A DNA stretch of 64,000 nucleotides from Stappia sp. BW2. Its GTDB lineage: Bacteria; Pseudomonadota; Alphaproteobacteria; Rhizobiales; Stappiaceae. The notes beneath the pieces are model-generated. The model worked only from the letters and a program-made list of their open reading frames with translations. It did not search any database and was not told the DNA's origin. The stretch's first letter is position 1. Each line of letters opens with the position of its first letter. A program made the position numbers and the translations under genes. Of the stretch, positions 29,127 through 40,144 are shown in pieces. The stretch is from NCBI RefSeq assembly GCF_008107695.1, contig NZ_VIRG01000066.1:248001-312000 (forward strand), read 5' to 3'.

Positions 29127-30134
29127 TTGAGTGACGACACCACCAATGACGGTCCGATGGACGAGGACGACGACAACGGCTTTCAGGCCCCGACCGGCCG
29201 TTTCGACATGCCGCTTCCCGAGCCATTGCCGGAGATGCCGACCGATACCAAGGCGGGTTTCATTGCCCTCATTGGCGCGCCCAACGCCGGTAAATCGACT
29301 CTGATCAATCAGCTTGTCGGCACCAAGGTATCCATTGTCACGCACAAGGTGCAGACCACCCGCACGATCGTGCGCGGCGTGGCCATGCATGGTGCGGCGC
29401 AGTTGGTGTTCATCGATACGCCAGGCATTTTCAAACCCAAGCGCCGGCTCGATCGCGCCATGGTTGATACCGCTTGGGGCGGTGCGCGCGATGCCGATCT
29501 GATCGCGCTTCTGGTTGATGCCCGAAAAGGTTTGACCGAGGAAGTGGAGAACATCCTCAAACGCCTTTCCAGCCAACAGGCGCCCAAGGTCCTGATCCTC
29601 AACAAGACCGATGTCGCCAAGCGCGAGAAACTGCTGCAGCTGGCGCAGAAGATCAATGAAATCGTCCCGTTTGAAGAGACCTTCATGGTGTCCGCTCTGA
29701 CCGGCGATGGCACCCAGTCCATTCTGGACTATTTCGCGTCCAAGGTTCCGGACGGTCCCTGGCTCTTTCCGGAAGACCAGCCGTCGGATCTGCCTCTTCG
29801 CATTCTTGCCGCCGAGATCACCCGTGAGAAGCTGTTCGAGCGCCTGCACGAGGAACTGCCCTATATCTCCACCGTGGAGACAGAACAGTGGCAGGCCCGC
29901 AAGGATGGATCGGCCAGGATCGAGCAGACCATTTACGTGGAACGGGATAGCCAGAAGTCCATCGTGCTCGGCAAACGCGGCCAGACCATCAAGGCGATTT
30001 CTCAAGCCGCCCGCGAAGAGCTTTCGGAAATCATCGAAGCTCCCGTTCATCTGTTCCTGTTCGTGAAGGTTCGGGAGAACTGGGCGGACGATCCGGAGCG
30101 CTACCGGGAAATGGGGCTCGAATTTCCGAAATAA
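29127..30134 (+). CDS. era: GTPase Era
   Basis: Ras-like GTPase that binds 16S rRNA and assists 30S subunit maturation. The 335-residue protein has the G1 loop IGAPNAGKSTLINQL, G2/G3 TTRTIVRGV and FIDTPGIF, G4 LNKTD, and a C-terminal KH domain (SIVLGKRGQTIKAISQAAR). The start is a TTG at 29127, 6 bases after the rnc stop with GGAAGGA upstream; the acidic extension before TKAGFIALIGAPN is longer than in E. coli Era. An internal ATG (MDEDDDN) is an alternative. Confidence 0.94.
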   Translation: MSDDTTNDGPMDEDDDNGFQAPTGRFDMPLPEPLPEMPTDTKAGFIALIGAPNAGKSTLINQLVGTKVSIVTHKVQTTRTIVRGVAMHGAAQLVFIDTPGIFKPKRRLDRAMVDTAWGGARDADLIALLVDARKGLTEEVENILKRLSSQQAPKVLILNKTDVAKREKLLQLAQKINEIVPFEETFMVSALTGDGTQSILDYFASKVPDGPWLFPEDQPSDLPLRILAAEITREKLFERLHEELPYISTVETEQWQARKDGSARIEQTIYVERDSQKSIVLGKRGQTIKAISQAAREELSEIIEAPVHLFLFVKVRENWADDPERYREMGLEFPK

Positions 30135-30193
30135 TTTGCGCGGATCTCCGAATCCGCCAAACTCCCGGCCAGATGTGAAACGGGAAACGGCCC

Positions 30194-30949
30194 TTGGAAT
30201 GGAGCGGACGCGGCGTGGTGCTGACCACCCGCAAACACGGCGAAAACGATGTCATTCTGGAGGCCATGACGCTGGATCATGGCCGCCACCTCGGCCTTGT
30301 GCGTGGTGGTCGTTCCCGGCGGCACCGGCCTGTCCTGCAGCCTGGCAATGAGCTTACCCTCACCTGGAAGGCACGCCTTTCCGACCATCTCGGCCAGTTT
30401 CAGATTGAGCCGGAAACGCTGCGGGCGGGTGACCTCATGACCAGCAGTCTCGGTCTGGCAGCGCTCCAGCATCTGGCCTTTCTGCTTCGCCTCCTGCCCG
30501 AAAGACATGCCTACCCGAGATTGTTCAATGCGCTGACCGTGGTTCTGGACCATCTGGAGGCTTCGGACGCGGCAGCCGCGCTTCTGATCCGCTTCGAGCT
30601 TGAGGTCTTGCGTGACCTCGGTATCGGTCTTGATCTTTCATCCTGCGTCGCCACCGGCAGCAACGAAGACCTTGCCTATGTCTCACCGAAATCCGCCCGT
30701 GCTGTCTGCCGGGAAGCCGGCGCGCCCTATCATGACCGCTTGCTCCCCCTGCCCAGCTTTCTTCTTGACGGGCAACGGCAGGCGGGCAGTGAGTTGACCT
30801 GGGCCGATGTCACCCAGGGTTTCGAATTGACGAGCTTTTTCCTGAACAGATACGTGCAGGAACATGAGGCCAGGGACGGCGGCACACGAAACCAGGTGCT
30901 CACCGCCCTTGAAAAGCGTTACCGAACCGAATTCCCCTGGAATTTCTGA
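30194..30949 (+). CDS. recO: DNA repair protein RecO
   Basis: Loads RecA with RecR at single-strand gaps. The 251-residue protein begins MEWSGRGVVLTTRKHGENDVI, the N-terminal OB-fold with the RecO signature, followed by the helical domain (FLLRLLPERHAYPRLFNALTVVL). The start is TTG at 30194. Some homologues carry a four-Cys zinc site; here cysteines are scarce, so zinc binding is not evident. It is the last gene of the rpoZ-to-recO cluster, convergent to the second lepB gene. Confidence 0.93.
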   Translation: MEWSGRGVVLTTRKHGENDVILEAMTLDHGRHLGLVRGGRSRRHRPVLQPGNELTLTWKARLSDHLGQFQIEPETLRAGDLMTSSLGLAALQHLAFLLRLLPERHAYPRLFNALTVVLDHLEASDAAAALLIRFELEVLRDLGIGLDLSSCVATGSNEDLAYVSPKSARAVCREAGAPYHDRLLPLPSFLLDGQRQAGSELTWADVTQGFELTSFFLNRYVQEHEARDGGTRNQVLTALEKRYRTEFPWNF

Positions 30950-30965
30950 AACTCCAGAAACACGC

Positions 30966-31640
30966 CTAATTTGCTTCCGGCTGAACCGGCTGCCAAAGTG
31001 AACTGCTCTCGCCCTTGCGAAGAAGGATCGTCTCAACGACACCGGTAACTTCGTTCAGCGGTACATATCCGACGTAATCCGTGTAACGGCTGTCGGCCGA
31101 ATTGTCCCGATTGTCGCCCATTCCAAACAGATGACCGTCGGGCACGACATATTCTCTTGTCGTGTCCATTTCTCCTTGCGGATCGAGATCCAGAACTTCG
31201 TAACTTCTGCCGTTCGGCAAAGTTTCCCTATATCGCGGAGCAGAGACCTCAGTACCGTCTGAAGCCTCGTAGCGATAGTCTGCAAGGGCCTGACGTGGAA
31301 CAGGCACATCATTGATCAGCACCACGCCGTCCTGAAGCCGTATGCGCTCGCCCGGCAAGCCGATGACCCTTTCCAGATAATCGTTTGCCCCTTTGGCAGC
31401 GATATTGAAAACGATTACGTCTCCGCGGACTGGCTCATAGTGCTCGCCCATTGAGGGGAAGATTTTTCTCCCAAGAACAACTTCACCGACCTCCAGGGTC
31501 GGACGCATGCTGCCGGAAGGAATGGAATAGGTTTTCAGGCGCAACAGGTAAAAATCATTCCAGGACACCACTACAGCAGCAAGAACCAGCGCCACCAAAC
31601 CGACCAAGAGCCAACGAAAAGATTTGCGTTGGGAAGCCAT
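30966..31640 (-). CDS. Second signal peptidase I homologue, catalytic Lys replaced by Glu
   Basis: A 224-residue LepB-family protein with one N-terminal transmembrane helix (LLVGLVALVLAAVVVS). The nucleophile motif is intact, SIPSGSMRPTL (Ser about 44), as are RGDVIVFN and GMGDNRDNSADSRYTDYVG. In box D the usual DYIKRVIGLPG reads DYLERVIGLPG, so the general-base lysine is Glu90 (codon at 31373-31371, GAA). This differs from the active LepB in the window (27621) and suggests altered or lost catalysis, or use of another lysine such as Lys83. It lies convergent to recO. Confidence 0.9.
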   Translation of the reverse strand: MASQRKSFRWLLVGLVALVLAAVVVSWNDFYLLRLKTYSIPSGSMRPTLEVGEVVLGRKIFPSMGEHYEPVRGDVIVFNIAAKGANDYLERVIGLPGERIRLQDGVVLINDVPVPRQALADYRYEASDGTEVSAPRYRETLPNGRSYEVLDLDPQGEMDTTREYVVPDGHLFGMGDNRDNSADSRYTDYVGYVPLNEVTGVVETILLRKGESSSLWQPVQPEAN

Positions 31641-32016
31641 GAACCCGCCTGAAAACGCGCCACGCAGTTTTGCGTGACTGAAATAAACTCGGCGATCAAC
31701 TAAGGGATGGTGCTGATTCTCACAAGCCCTTCACGCAACCTGAGGTTTTCACCTGCTTGCCTTCATCCTGTTTGGGCTTGGGTTTCTCGGCATGGCGTTT
31801 CAGGTCCCTGCCAGTGCGGATCAGCTTGATGAAGTCGCGATGGTGATTGTACAGCCGGCCACGCGTGACGCATGGAAGCCGGTCACATCGGCACTTGCTC
31901 TACGCCGTGCGCCTTCTGATCTCCGGAGCCCGGTGATATCCGGAGCCTTGCGCGCGCTTCAAGACATGCGCGCATCGTCAACGGCAAGTACGCAGTCTAT
32001 GACGATGCTCCTTGTC
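31641..32016. other. Gap between the second lepB homologue and the secreted protein
   Basis: About 375 bases. It carries the upstream region of the second LepB homologue and the downstream flank of the broken secreted-protein gene. The plus-strand frame that crosses it (31792-32556) is the reverse of the secreted protein and has no domain, so it is not called. I see nothing else with confidence. Confidence 0.5.
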
Positions 32017-32663
32017 CTAAAGACACGGGTTCATCGCCGGCAGGCGTGGAACCAACAGCAGGTCGTCGACCTTCGCTCTGAACTCCTCGTCGGAGGTTTC
32101 GTCAAACGCAGACACCAGACGCGCAGGGGATTGCACGCGCTCGGGAACGTCCGCCTTGCAGCTCTTCAACTTTCCAGATGCATCCGGTCCACTCAGATCG
32201 TCGCGGAGTTTCCTGAGCTTTGCCTGATTACGCTCCTTCATTTGGCTCATCGTGACAGGCTCGATCGAATTGGCGAGGATGAAACGATCCATCCGCTCAA
32301 GCGCCTCGTCCACAAGACGCGATACGCGCTCGTTTTCAACATCCTGACAGCTGTCGAGCGCTGCCCGCGCCAGTTGATAGATCCCCTTGACGCAGAGCAC
32401 CGCGCCATGGCCGCTTTGATCAAAGGTGGCGATCTGTATTTTGCCATCCTTGCGCTCCATCTCCAGCAGAACATCGCCTGGAAGCATCACTTTCCGGATC
32501 TCAGCCCATCGGACAAAACCTCGAACTCAGGTGCCAAGTCCGGCCGGTCGAAGTAGGAACCGTAAGGCGTGTTCCATGGTGCGGAATGCGCGAAAGCGGC
32601 CAATGGAGAAAAGAGCAGGAGCGCGGAAGCAAGACTGCTTGCGGCAAAGGACAGTTTTATCAC
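32017..32663 (-). pseudogene. Secreted protein of unknown function, split by a frame change
   Basis: Two frames that look like one gene. The first (32663-32487, GTG start, 58 residues) has a clear signal peptide ending in SPLAAFA, followed by HSAPWNTPYGSYFDRPDL. It ends at TGA at 32489-32487. The second (32490-32017, 157 residues) starts with GTG at the overlapping GTGA and continues with MLPGDVLLEMERKDGKIQI and two Cys-bearing helices (CVKGIYQLARAALDSC). Joining GLRSGK to VMLPGDVL by one inserted base gives a continuous secreted protein of about 210 residues. A single-base deletion is the simplest reading. A coupled pair of genes through GTGA is the alternative. No family was recognised. Confidence 0.65.
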
Positions 32664-32903
32664 CGGTTCATTCTCCGAACGAATTGGGCCCTGCCGTGCT
32701 TTCAGCGCCTACCCAGGATTGCATTGATGATTTCGGATTTGCCTGTAAAAGACAACCGGGAACAGCCGCAATAGGTTTCTTCGCCCGCCATCGCCAGCCA
32801 CGCCTGCCTGGACCTACCGATTTCCGTTGAAAATCGGCCAGTTCCGGCCCTTTCCGCGTGCAAGCGAATTGAACCCGCCCGCCGAACAGGTTAGCAGATA
32901 TTC

Positions 32904-35152
<2,249 letters not shown>

Positions 35153-35156
<4 letters not shown>

Positions 35157-36061
35157 GCCATACTGGCGGCGCAAAGCCGCCGCCAGTGACCGGGCGTCAT
35201 TCCGAATGTGCGCTTGAAGTGGCGGGTCAGATGACTTTGATCCGCAAAACCACTGGCAAAGGCCGCATCGGCAAGGGACGCTCCCTGGGTCAATTCTGTC
35301 TTGGCCCTCTCAAGACGCCGCATGACGAGATAGCGGTGCGGGCTCGTTCCAAATATATTGCGGAATTGTCGGGACAGGGAAAACCTGTCCATCTGCGCCA
35401 GGTCCTCCAGCTCTTCCATGCTGATCCTGTCGGCACAGCCGTCTCTCAAATACTCGGCGCAAGCCCTCAGAGACGACCAGTTCAACGTGATGTTGCCTTC
35501 CTTGCGGACATCGGCGTGACGGGCCAGACAAGCGGCCAGATCCGTGACAAGGCAATCACGCCGGAAGGCTCCCATTTCTTGATCAATGTCGGACAGGGCA
35601 TCTGCCAGATCTTTTCTGAAGCCCTCGTCTGAGATAACCGGTGAGCCGATAAACGGCAGACGCGCATTGCCCGAGACCGCCAACGCTTCACTGATCAGCT
35701 CCGGCGGAATGTAGAGCATGCGGTAGCGGAGCCCGCGCTCGGTTCCCGCACCGCCATCATGCAGTTCGTCCGGATGGATGACGATCACCTGTCCCGGCAA
35801 TGAAGCACGTTTCTCACCGCGATAACTGAAGGTCTGCACACCGCTGATGGTCAAACCGATGGCGTATGTATCGTGCCGGTGCGGCGCAAAGCCATTGCCG
35901 TGAAACCGGGCCTCAATGCGCTCGATCCCCTGTTCCGGTGGCGCAACGAGGATCGTGTCCGCTTCAACGGCGCACAAACGTTCAAGACCACTCGGCTTGC
36001 TCTCCGCTAGATCCTGCTCTTCCGCTTCAAGATGAAATCCCCGTGTGGAGTTGAAAGTCAT
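35153..36061 (-). CDS. AraC-family transcriptional regulator
   Basis: Regulator of 302 residues. The N-terminal cupin-like AraC-binding domain includes [18 protein letters not shown] (about 60-77, metal/ligand-binding HxH) and [17 protein letters not shown]. The C-terminal part has two helix-turn-helix motifs: [32 protein letters not shown] (read in parts, about 214-245) and [32 protein letters not shown]. The start ATG (36061) overlaps the start of the divergent DUF2000 gene. The effector is unknown, and DUF2000 or the downstream dehydrogenase genes are candidate targets. Confidence 0.9.
35162..35187 (+). terminator. Hairpin in the 3' end of the AraC gene, possible parC terminator
   Basis: ACTGGCGGCG at 35162-35171 pairs with CGCCGCCAGT at 35178-35187 with a 6-base loop, directly after the parC stop. 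It lies within the convergent AraC coding sequence and could terminate both genes. It lacks a T tract, so it may act through Rho or RNA stability. Confidence 0.45.
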
Positions 36062-36467
36062 GTTCGAAACCAAGTTCGTCGTTGTTGTTCGAGAAGATCT
36101 CGCTGTGTGGCAGAAGCTGAATGTGACCGCGTTCCTGTCAACCGGCGTTGCCGCAGCAAAGCCCGGCATAATCGGCGAAGCCTATAGCGATGCAGCAGCC
36201 AATGTCTATCACCCGATGAGTGTTCAGCCGATCATCGTCCTCAGTGCTGACGCAGAGACACTCAGCAAGATTCACAGGCGCACGCTGGACCGATCGGTTC
36301 CGGCAAGCCTCTACATCGAGGAAATGTTCACCACCGGCCATGACAGCGCGAACCGGGAGGTCTTTTCACGCTTTGGCCCGGACGATGCGAAGGTTGTCGG
36401 CATCGCGTTTCATGCGGACAGGAAGATCGCAGACAAGGTTTCAAAAGGCGCGAAGATGCACGCCTGA
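36060..36467 (+). CDS. DUF2000-family protein
   Basis: A 135-residue cytoplasmic protein. The DUF2000 family pattern is visible: FVVVVREDLAVWQKLNVTAFLSTGVAAA (about 5-32, two runs), then the middle QPIIVLSADAETLSKIHRRTL and the C-terminal VVGIAFHADRKIADKVSKGAKM. Function is unknown; some members are annotated as putative peptidyl-tRNA-hydrolase-like. The ATG at 36060 has GGAG nine bases upstream (36047-36050) and shares the bases CATG with the start of the divergent AraC gene. It precedes the Fe-dehydrogenase gene by about 130 bases. Confidence 0.85.
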   Translation: MFETKFVVVVREDLAVWQKLNVTAFLSTGVAAAKPGIIGEAYSDAAANVYHPMSVQPIIVLSADAETLSKIHRRTLDRSVPASLYIEEMFTTGHDSANREVFSRFGPDDAKVVGIAFHADRKIADKVSKGAKMHA

Positions 36468-36595
36468 ACCACTATCGACGCTGGAGTTCGTGAAGGTGTG
36501 GCACGCCTCATCTTCCTCAAAAGTCGGATCAATCTTCTCTCGACTGCGCATGTCTTTTCCTGCCACTGTGAAGCAAACAGTACCCGGGAGGACTT

Positions 36596-37759
36596 ATGAT
36601 AGGGGCGTTCACGTTCAACACCAGTCAGCGCATTGTCTTCGAAAATGGCGCCGCTGAGACCCTGGCAAGCCACACGGCTTCTTTTCTGGGGCCCCGCCCC
36701 TTTCTCGTAACCGATCCGGGAATTGTTTCCCTTGGCCTGCAAGCGTCCTGCGAAGCCGCACTGACCGGGGCCGGGCACGACTTGGCCCGGTTCAGTGACG
36801 TCGTTGCCGATCCGCCAAGGTCACTCGTTGATGCTGCCGTGGACGCAGCCCGCGCTCACGGGGCGACATCCGTCATCGGGTTCGGTGGAGGGTCGTCGCT
36901 TGATGTCGCCAAGCTCGTCGCGCTGCTGCTTGGCAGCAAAGAGGACCTGGACGATGCCTGGGGCATCGGAAACGCCAAGGGCCCGCGTTTGCCGCTGATC
37001 CTTGTTCCGACGACCGCAGGAACCGGATCGGAGGTCACTCCGATTTCGATCATCACGGTTGGAGAAGAAGAAAAACGCGGTGTCGTGTCGCCGCTCCTTT
37101 TGCCCGATCTTGCGATCCTCGACCCGTTGCTGACCCTTGGCCTGCCAGGACCGGTAACAGCGGCGACAGGCATTGACGCGATGGTTCATGCCATTGAGGG
37201 CTACGCCTCGAAATCCGCGAACAACAACCCGGTGTCCAGAACCTTGGCCATCGAAGCTCTGAAGCTGCTGGGCGCCAATATCGAAAAGGCGGTGTTTACG
37301 CCTGACGACACCGACGCACGGGGGGCAATGCTGCTGGGTTCGATGCTTGCCGGCATGGCCTTTGCCAACTCACCTGTGGCGGCGGTTCATGCCCTTGCCT
37401 ATCCCATCGGCGGTACGTTTCACGTCCCCCACGGATTGTCCAACGCGCTAGTCCTGCCACATGTCCTGAAGTTCAATAACGCCGTTGCCTCAGAGACTTA
37501 TGCCGAGATCGCGCCAACCGTATTTCCGGAGCTTAGTGGCGTAAGCGATGCGCGGGCCCGGTCTGATCTATTCGCGGAACACTTGGCGGACCTTGCCGTA
37601 AAACTCGGTCTTCAGACACGCTTGCGCGATGTCGGTATCAGCGAAGCCGATCTGCCCAAACTGGCGAGCGACGCCATGAAACAGACACGTCTTCTGGTCA
37701 ACAATCTGAGGGAAATGGGCGAAACGGACGCGTTTGATATCTACAAGGCAGCGCTATGA
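36596..37759 (+). CDS. Iron-containing alcohol dehydrogenase
   Basis: Fe-ADH-family NAD(P)-dependent enzyme of 387 residues. The dinucleotide-binding region has VIGFGGGSSLDVAKLVALL and VPTTAGTGSEVTPISII; the metal site follows in GIDAMVHAIEGYASKSANN and AVHALAYPIGGTFHVPHGLSNALVLPH, with the Asp/His pattern typical of the family. The exact alcohol is unknown; maleylacetate reductases also belong here, but this protein is closer to general Fe-ADHs by length. The ATG follows GGGAGG. It overlaps the thioesterase by ATGA, so the two are coupled. Confidence 0.9.
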   Translation: MIGAFTFNTSQRIVFENGAAETLASHTASFLGPRPFLVTDPGIVSLGLQASCEAALTGAGHDLARFSDVVADPPRSLVDAAVDAARAHGATSVIGFGGGSSLDVAKLVALLLGSKEDLDDAWGIGNAKGPRLPLILVPTTAGTGSEVTPISIITVGEEEKRGVVSPLLLPDLAILDPLLTLGLPGPVTAATGIDAMVHAIEGYASKSANNNPVSRTLAIEALKLLGANIEKAVFTPDDTDARGAMLLGSMLAGMAFANSPVAAVHALAYPIGGTFHVPHGLSNALVLPHVLKFNNAVASETYAEIAPTVFPELSGVSDARARSDLFAEHLADLAVKLGLQTRLRDVGISEADLPKLASDAMKQTRLLVNNLREMGETDAFDIYKAAL

Positions 37760-38214
37760 ATTTCACAGCTAATCCCCAAGCAACCAGACCGGAACCTTTG
37801 AAGCGGTCCGAATTCAAAGCTTTTCTACATATCCCCACAAGGTGGATAGATGTGGACATCTACGGGCACGTCAACAATGTGCAGTATTTGAGCTATTTCG
37901 ACACTGCCGTGAACAGCTGGTACGTTGACAACAAATTGCTCGACCCGATCAGCAGCCAGGAAATCTTTCTGGTGGTGGAAACCGGTTGCAATTACTTTGC
38001 CGAGCTGACCTTTCCTTCCGTCGTTTCCGCAGGGTTGAAGGTCGAGAAACTTGGCTCAACGTCTGTGGTTTTCCGGGTCGGGCTGTTTGCCGGCGAAGAC
38101 CAGACAACAGCAGCTCATGGCCGCTTTGTGCATGTTCATGTAGACCGTGAAACGCGCAGGCCCTGCCCCATTCCTGACTGGAAACGCGATATCCTGGAAA
38201 GTTTGACGGCTTAG
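37756..38214 (+). CDS. Acyl-CoA thioesterase, hotdog fold (4HBT)
   Basis: A 152-residue YbgC/4HBT-type hotdog protein. The signature DVDIYGHVNNVQYLSYFDTAVNSW (about 31-54, two runs) contains the conserved Asp-x-Tyr-Gly-His-Val-Asn-Asn. The rest has FRVGLFAGEDQTTAAHGRFVHVHVD. It should hydrolyse an acyl-CoA (possibly 4-hydroxybenzoyl-like or short chain), substrate unknown. The start overlaps the dehydrogenase stop (ATGA), suggesting a two-enzyme unit. Confidence 0.88.
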   Translation: MNFTANPQATRPEPLKRSEFKAFLHIPTRWIDVDIYGHVNNVQYLSYFDTAVNSWYVDNKLLDPISSQEIFLVVETGCNYFAELTFPSVVSAGLKVEKLGSTSVVFRVGLFAGEDQTTAAHGRFVHVHVDRETRRPCPIPDWKRDILESLTA

Positions 38215-38403
38215 AGGAAGATGGGTGCGCAGAAAGACTTTTTTTGCTACGGCCTTACACAGGCAATTCACGGGAAAAGCCCGGGATTGGCAATTTCGCT
38301 ACCCACAGCCAGTGCACAGCTCTTCCACATCTTATGCGCAAGCCCTCCACAGGTTACGCAAAGTCATGGAGTTGAGGTTTTGTGCTGCTGTGGATAGACG
38401 CAG

Positions 38404-38883
38404 TTAGCTCAAGTTCTTCATCAACCGGGATTTTTCCCGCTGCCAATCGCGCTTCTTTTCAGTCTCGCGCTTGTCGTGCAGCTTTTTCCCGCGGGCCAGC
38501 GCCAGTTCCAGCTTTGCCCGGCCCTGCTCATTGAAATAGAGCTTGAGCGGAACAATCGTCTTGCCGTCCTTCTGGACCGCGCCTGCGAGTTTGCCGATTT
38601 CCCGCTTGTGCAACAGCAATTTGCGCGGACGGCGCGGCTCGTGGTTGAACCGGTTGGCCTGCAGGTATTCCGGAATATAGACGTTGTAGATCCAGATCTC
38701 GCCCTTGTGCTCGGCAGCGTAGGACTCGGCTATGTTCGCCTTGCCATTGCGCAAAGACTTGACCTCGGTGCCTTTCAGCTCGATTCCAGCTTCCAGCGTA
38801 TCTTCAATTTCGAAATTGAACCGGGCTTTCCGGTTGTCGGAAATGATGGTCCGCCCCGGATCGCCCCCTTTTCTCGGAGCCAT
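38404..38883 (-). CDS. smpB: SsrA-binding protein SmpB
   Basis: Partner of tmRNA in ribosome rescue. The 159-residue protein has [32 protein letters not shown] (in parts) and the tail [24 protein letters not shown], the basic C-terminal helix that enters the decoding site. The ATG at 38883 follows GGAAGGA; an in-frame extension to 38940 is rejected. The gene lies downstream of dapA, a common alphaproteobacterial order. No ssrA (tmRNA) gene is seen in the window. Confidence 0.96.
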   Translation of the reverse strand: MAPRKGGDPGRTIISDNRKARFNFEIEDTLEAGIELKGTEVKSLRNGKANIAESYAAEHKGEIWIYNVYIPEYLQANRFNHEPRRPRKLLLHKREIGKLAGAVQKDGKTIVPLKLYFNEQGRAKLELALARGKKLHDKRETEKKRDWQREKSRLMKNLS

Positions 38884-38987
38884 TTTTATCCTTCCGGCGT
38901 CAGCGCCATGGATCTGAGTTCGTCTCAAACAGGCAAACACTTAAGACGAACGTCAGTTCCCGGCGGCCTGCGCCATTCCTTTTCCGA

Positions 38988-39866
38988 TCAGTTGATCAAT
39001 CCGGCGTGTGCCATCGCAGCACGAATCTCGGCTTGCGCGGCCTCGCTTACCGGCAGAAGCGGCAACCGAAGCTCCTCATCTACCTTGCCAAGCAGGGAGA
39101 GCGCGTATTTTGCGCCACCCGGGCTCGGCTCCAGGAACATGGCCCGGTGCAGCGGTGCCAGCCGATCCTGATACTCAAGTGCCTTCTTGTAATCCCCCGC
39201 GAATGTGGCTGCCTGGAATTCGGCACACAGGCGCGGCGCAACGTTGGCGGTTACGGAAATACAGCCGACACCGCCATGCGCGTTGAAGGCAAGCGCGGAG
39301 ATGTCTTCACCTGACAGCTGGACGAACTCCGGGCCACACAGCTGGCGCTGACGGCTCGCCTTGGCCATGTCGGCGGTCGCATCCTTCACGCCCTTGATGT
39401 TTTCGCAGGTTTCAAACAGTTCGGCCATCGTTTCCGGCAACATGTCGACGATTGAACGTCCCGGAATGTTGTAGATGAAGATCGGAATACCGACTGCATC
39501 GTTGACGGCCTTGAAATGGGCCTTCATGCCAGCCTGGTTCGGCTTGTTGTAATAAGGCGTTACGACCAGCAAGGCATCGGCACCTGCCTTTTCGGCGTGC
39601 TGCGCAAAGTCGATAGCCTCGATCGTGTTGTTGGAGCCTGCACCCGCCATGACAGGAACACGGCCGGCAGCGGCCTCCACGCAAAGCTCCACCACCCGCT
39701 TATGTTCGTCGTGGGTCAGCGTCGGGCTTTCCCCGGTCGTTCCGACAGGTACGAGACCGGATGAGCCTTCGGCAATCTGCCAGTCGACAAACTCCTGGAA
39801 CCGTTTCTCATCAAGCGCTCCGTCCTTGAACGGGGTAATCAGCGCTGGAATTGAACCTTTGAACAT
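38988..39866 (-). CDS. dapA: 4-hydroxy-tetrahydrodipicolinate synthase
   Basis: Condenses pyruvate with aspartate semialdehyde in lysine and diaminopimelate synthesis. The 292-residue TIM-barrel has [17 protein letters not shown] (40-56), the Tyr of [15 protein letters not shown] (about 99-113), [12 protein letters not shown] and the Schiff-base Lys in [14 protein letters not shown] (about 156-169). All catalytic features are in place. It precedes smpB on the minus strand. Confidence 0.96.
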   Translation of the reverse strand: MFKGSIPALITPFKDGALDEKRFQEFVDWQIAEGSSGLVPVGTTGESPTLTHDEHKRVVELCVEAAAGRVPVMAGAGSNNTIEAIDFAQHAEKAGADALLVVTPYYNKPNQAGMKAHFKAVNDAVGIPIFIYNIPGRSIVDMLPETMAELFETCENIKGVKDATADMAKASRQRQLCGPEFVQLSGEDISALAFNAHGGVGCISVTANVAPRLCAEFQAATFAGDYKKALEYQDRLAPLHRAMFLEPSPGGAKYALSLLGKVDEELRLPLLPVSEAAQAEIRAAMAHAGLIN

Positions 39867-40144
39867 CTCGGTTTCCTCTTGGATGATTGTCGCGGTTCCG
39901 ACGGGCGGAAGGGTATCTGTTTCAGATGGAGGCGCAACATACTCATCTGCTGAACAAGGAGCAATGGTTCCAAGGCCATAGAACCGATGCTTTTCGACTT
40001 TTCTTGCCTCAACTGCGCTCTTCCAGCGACACCCGTCGCCTTGTTTTCAGACCTGGATAAGAAGTCTTCCTATTGGCAGCCTTCCGCATTCCACTCTATC
40101 TTTGAAAAAACAACCTTTGGATGGAAACGTAACGGGAGACACTC

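Noticed and set aside
31792-32556. 254-residue plus-strand frame
   Set aside because: It is antisense to the secreted protein at 32017-32663, which has a clear signal peptide and sensible composition; the plus frame shows no domain.
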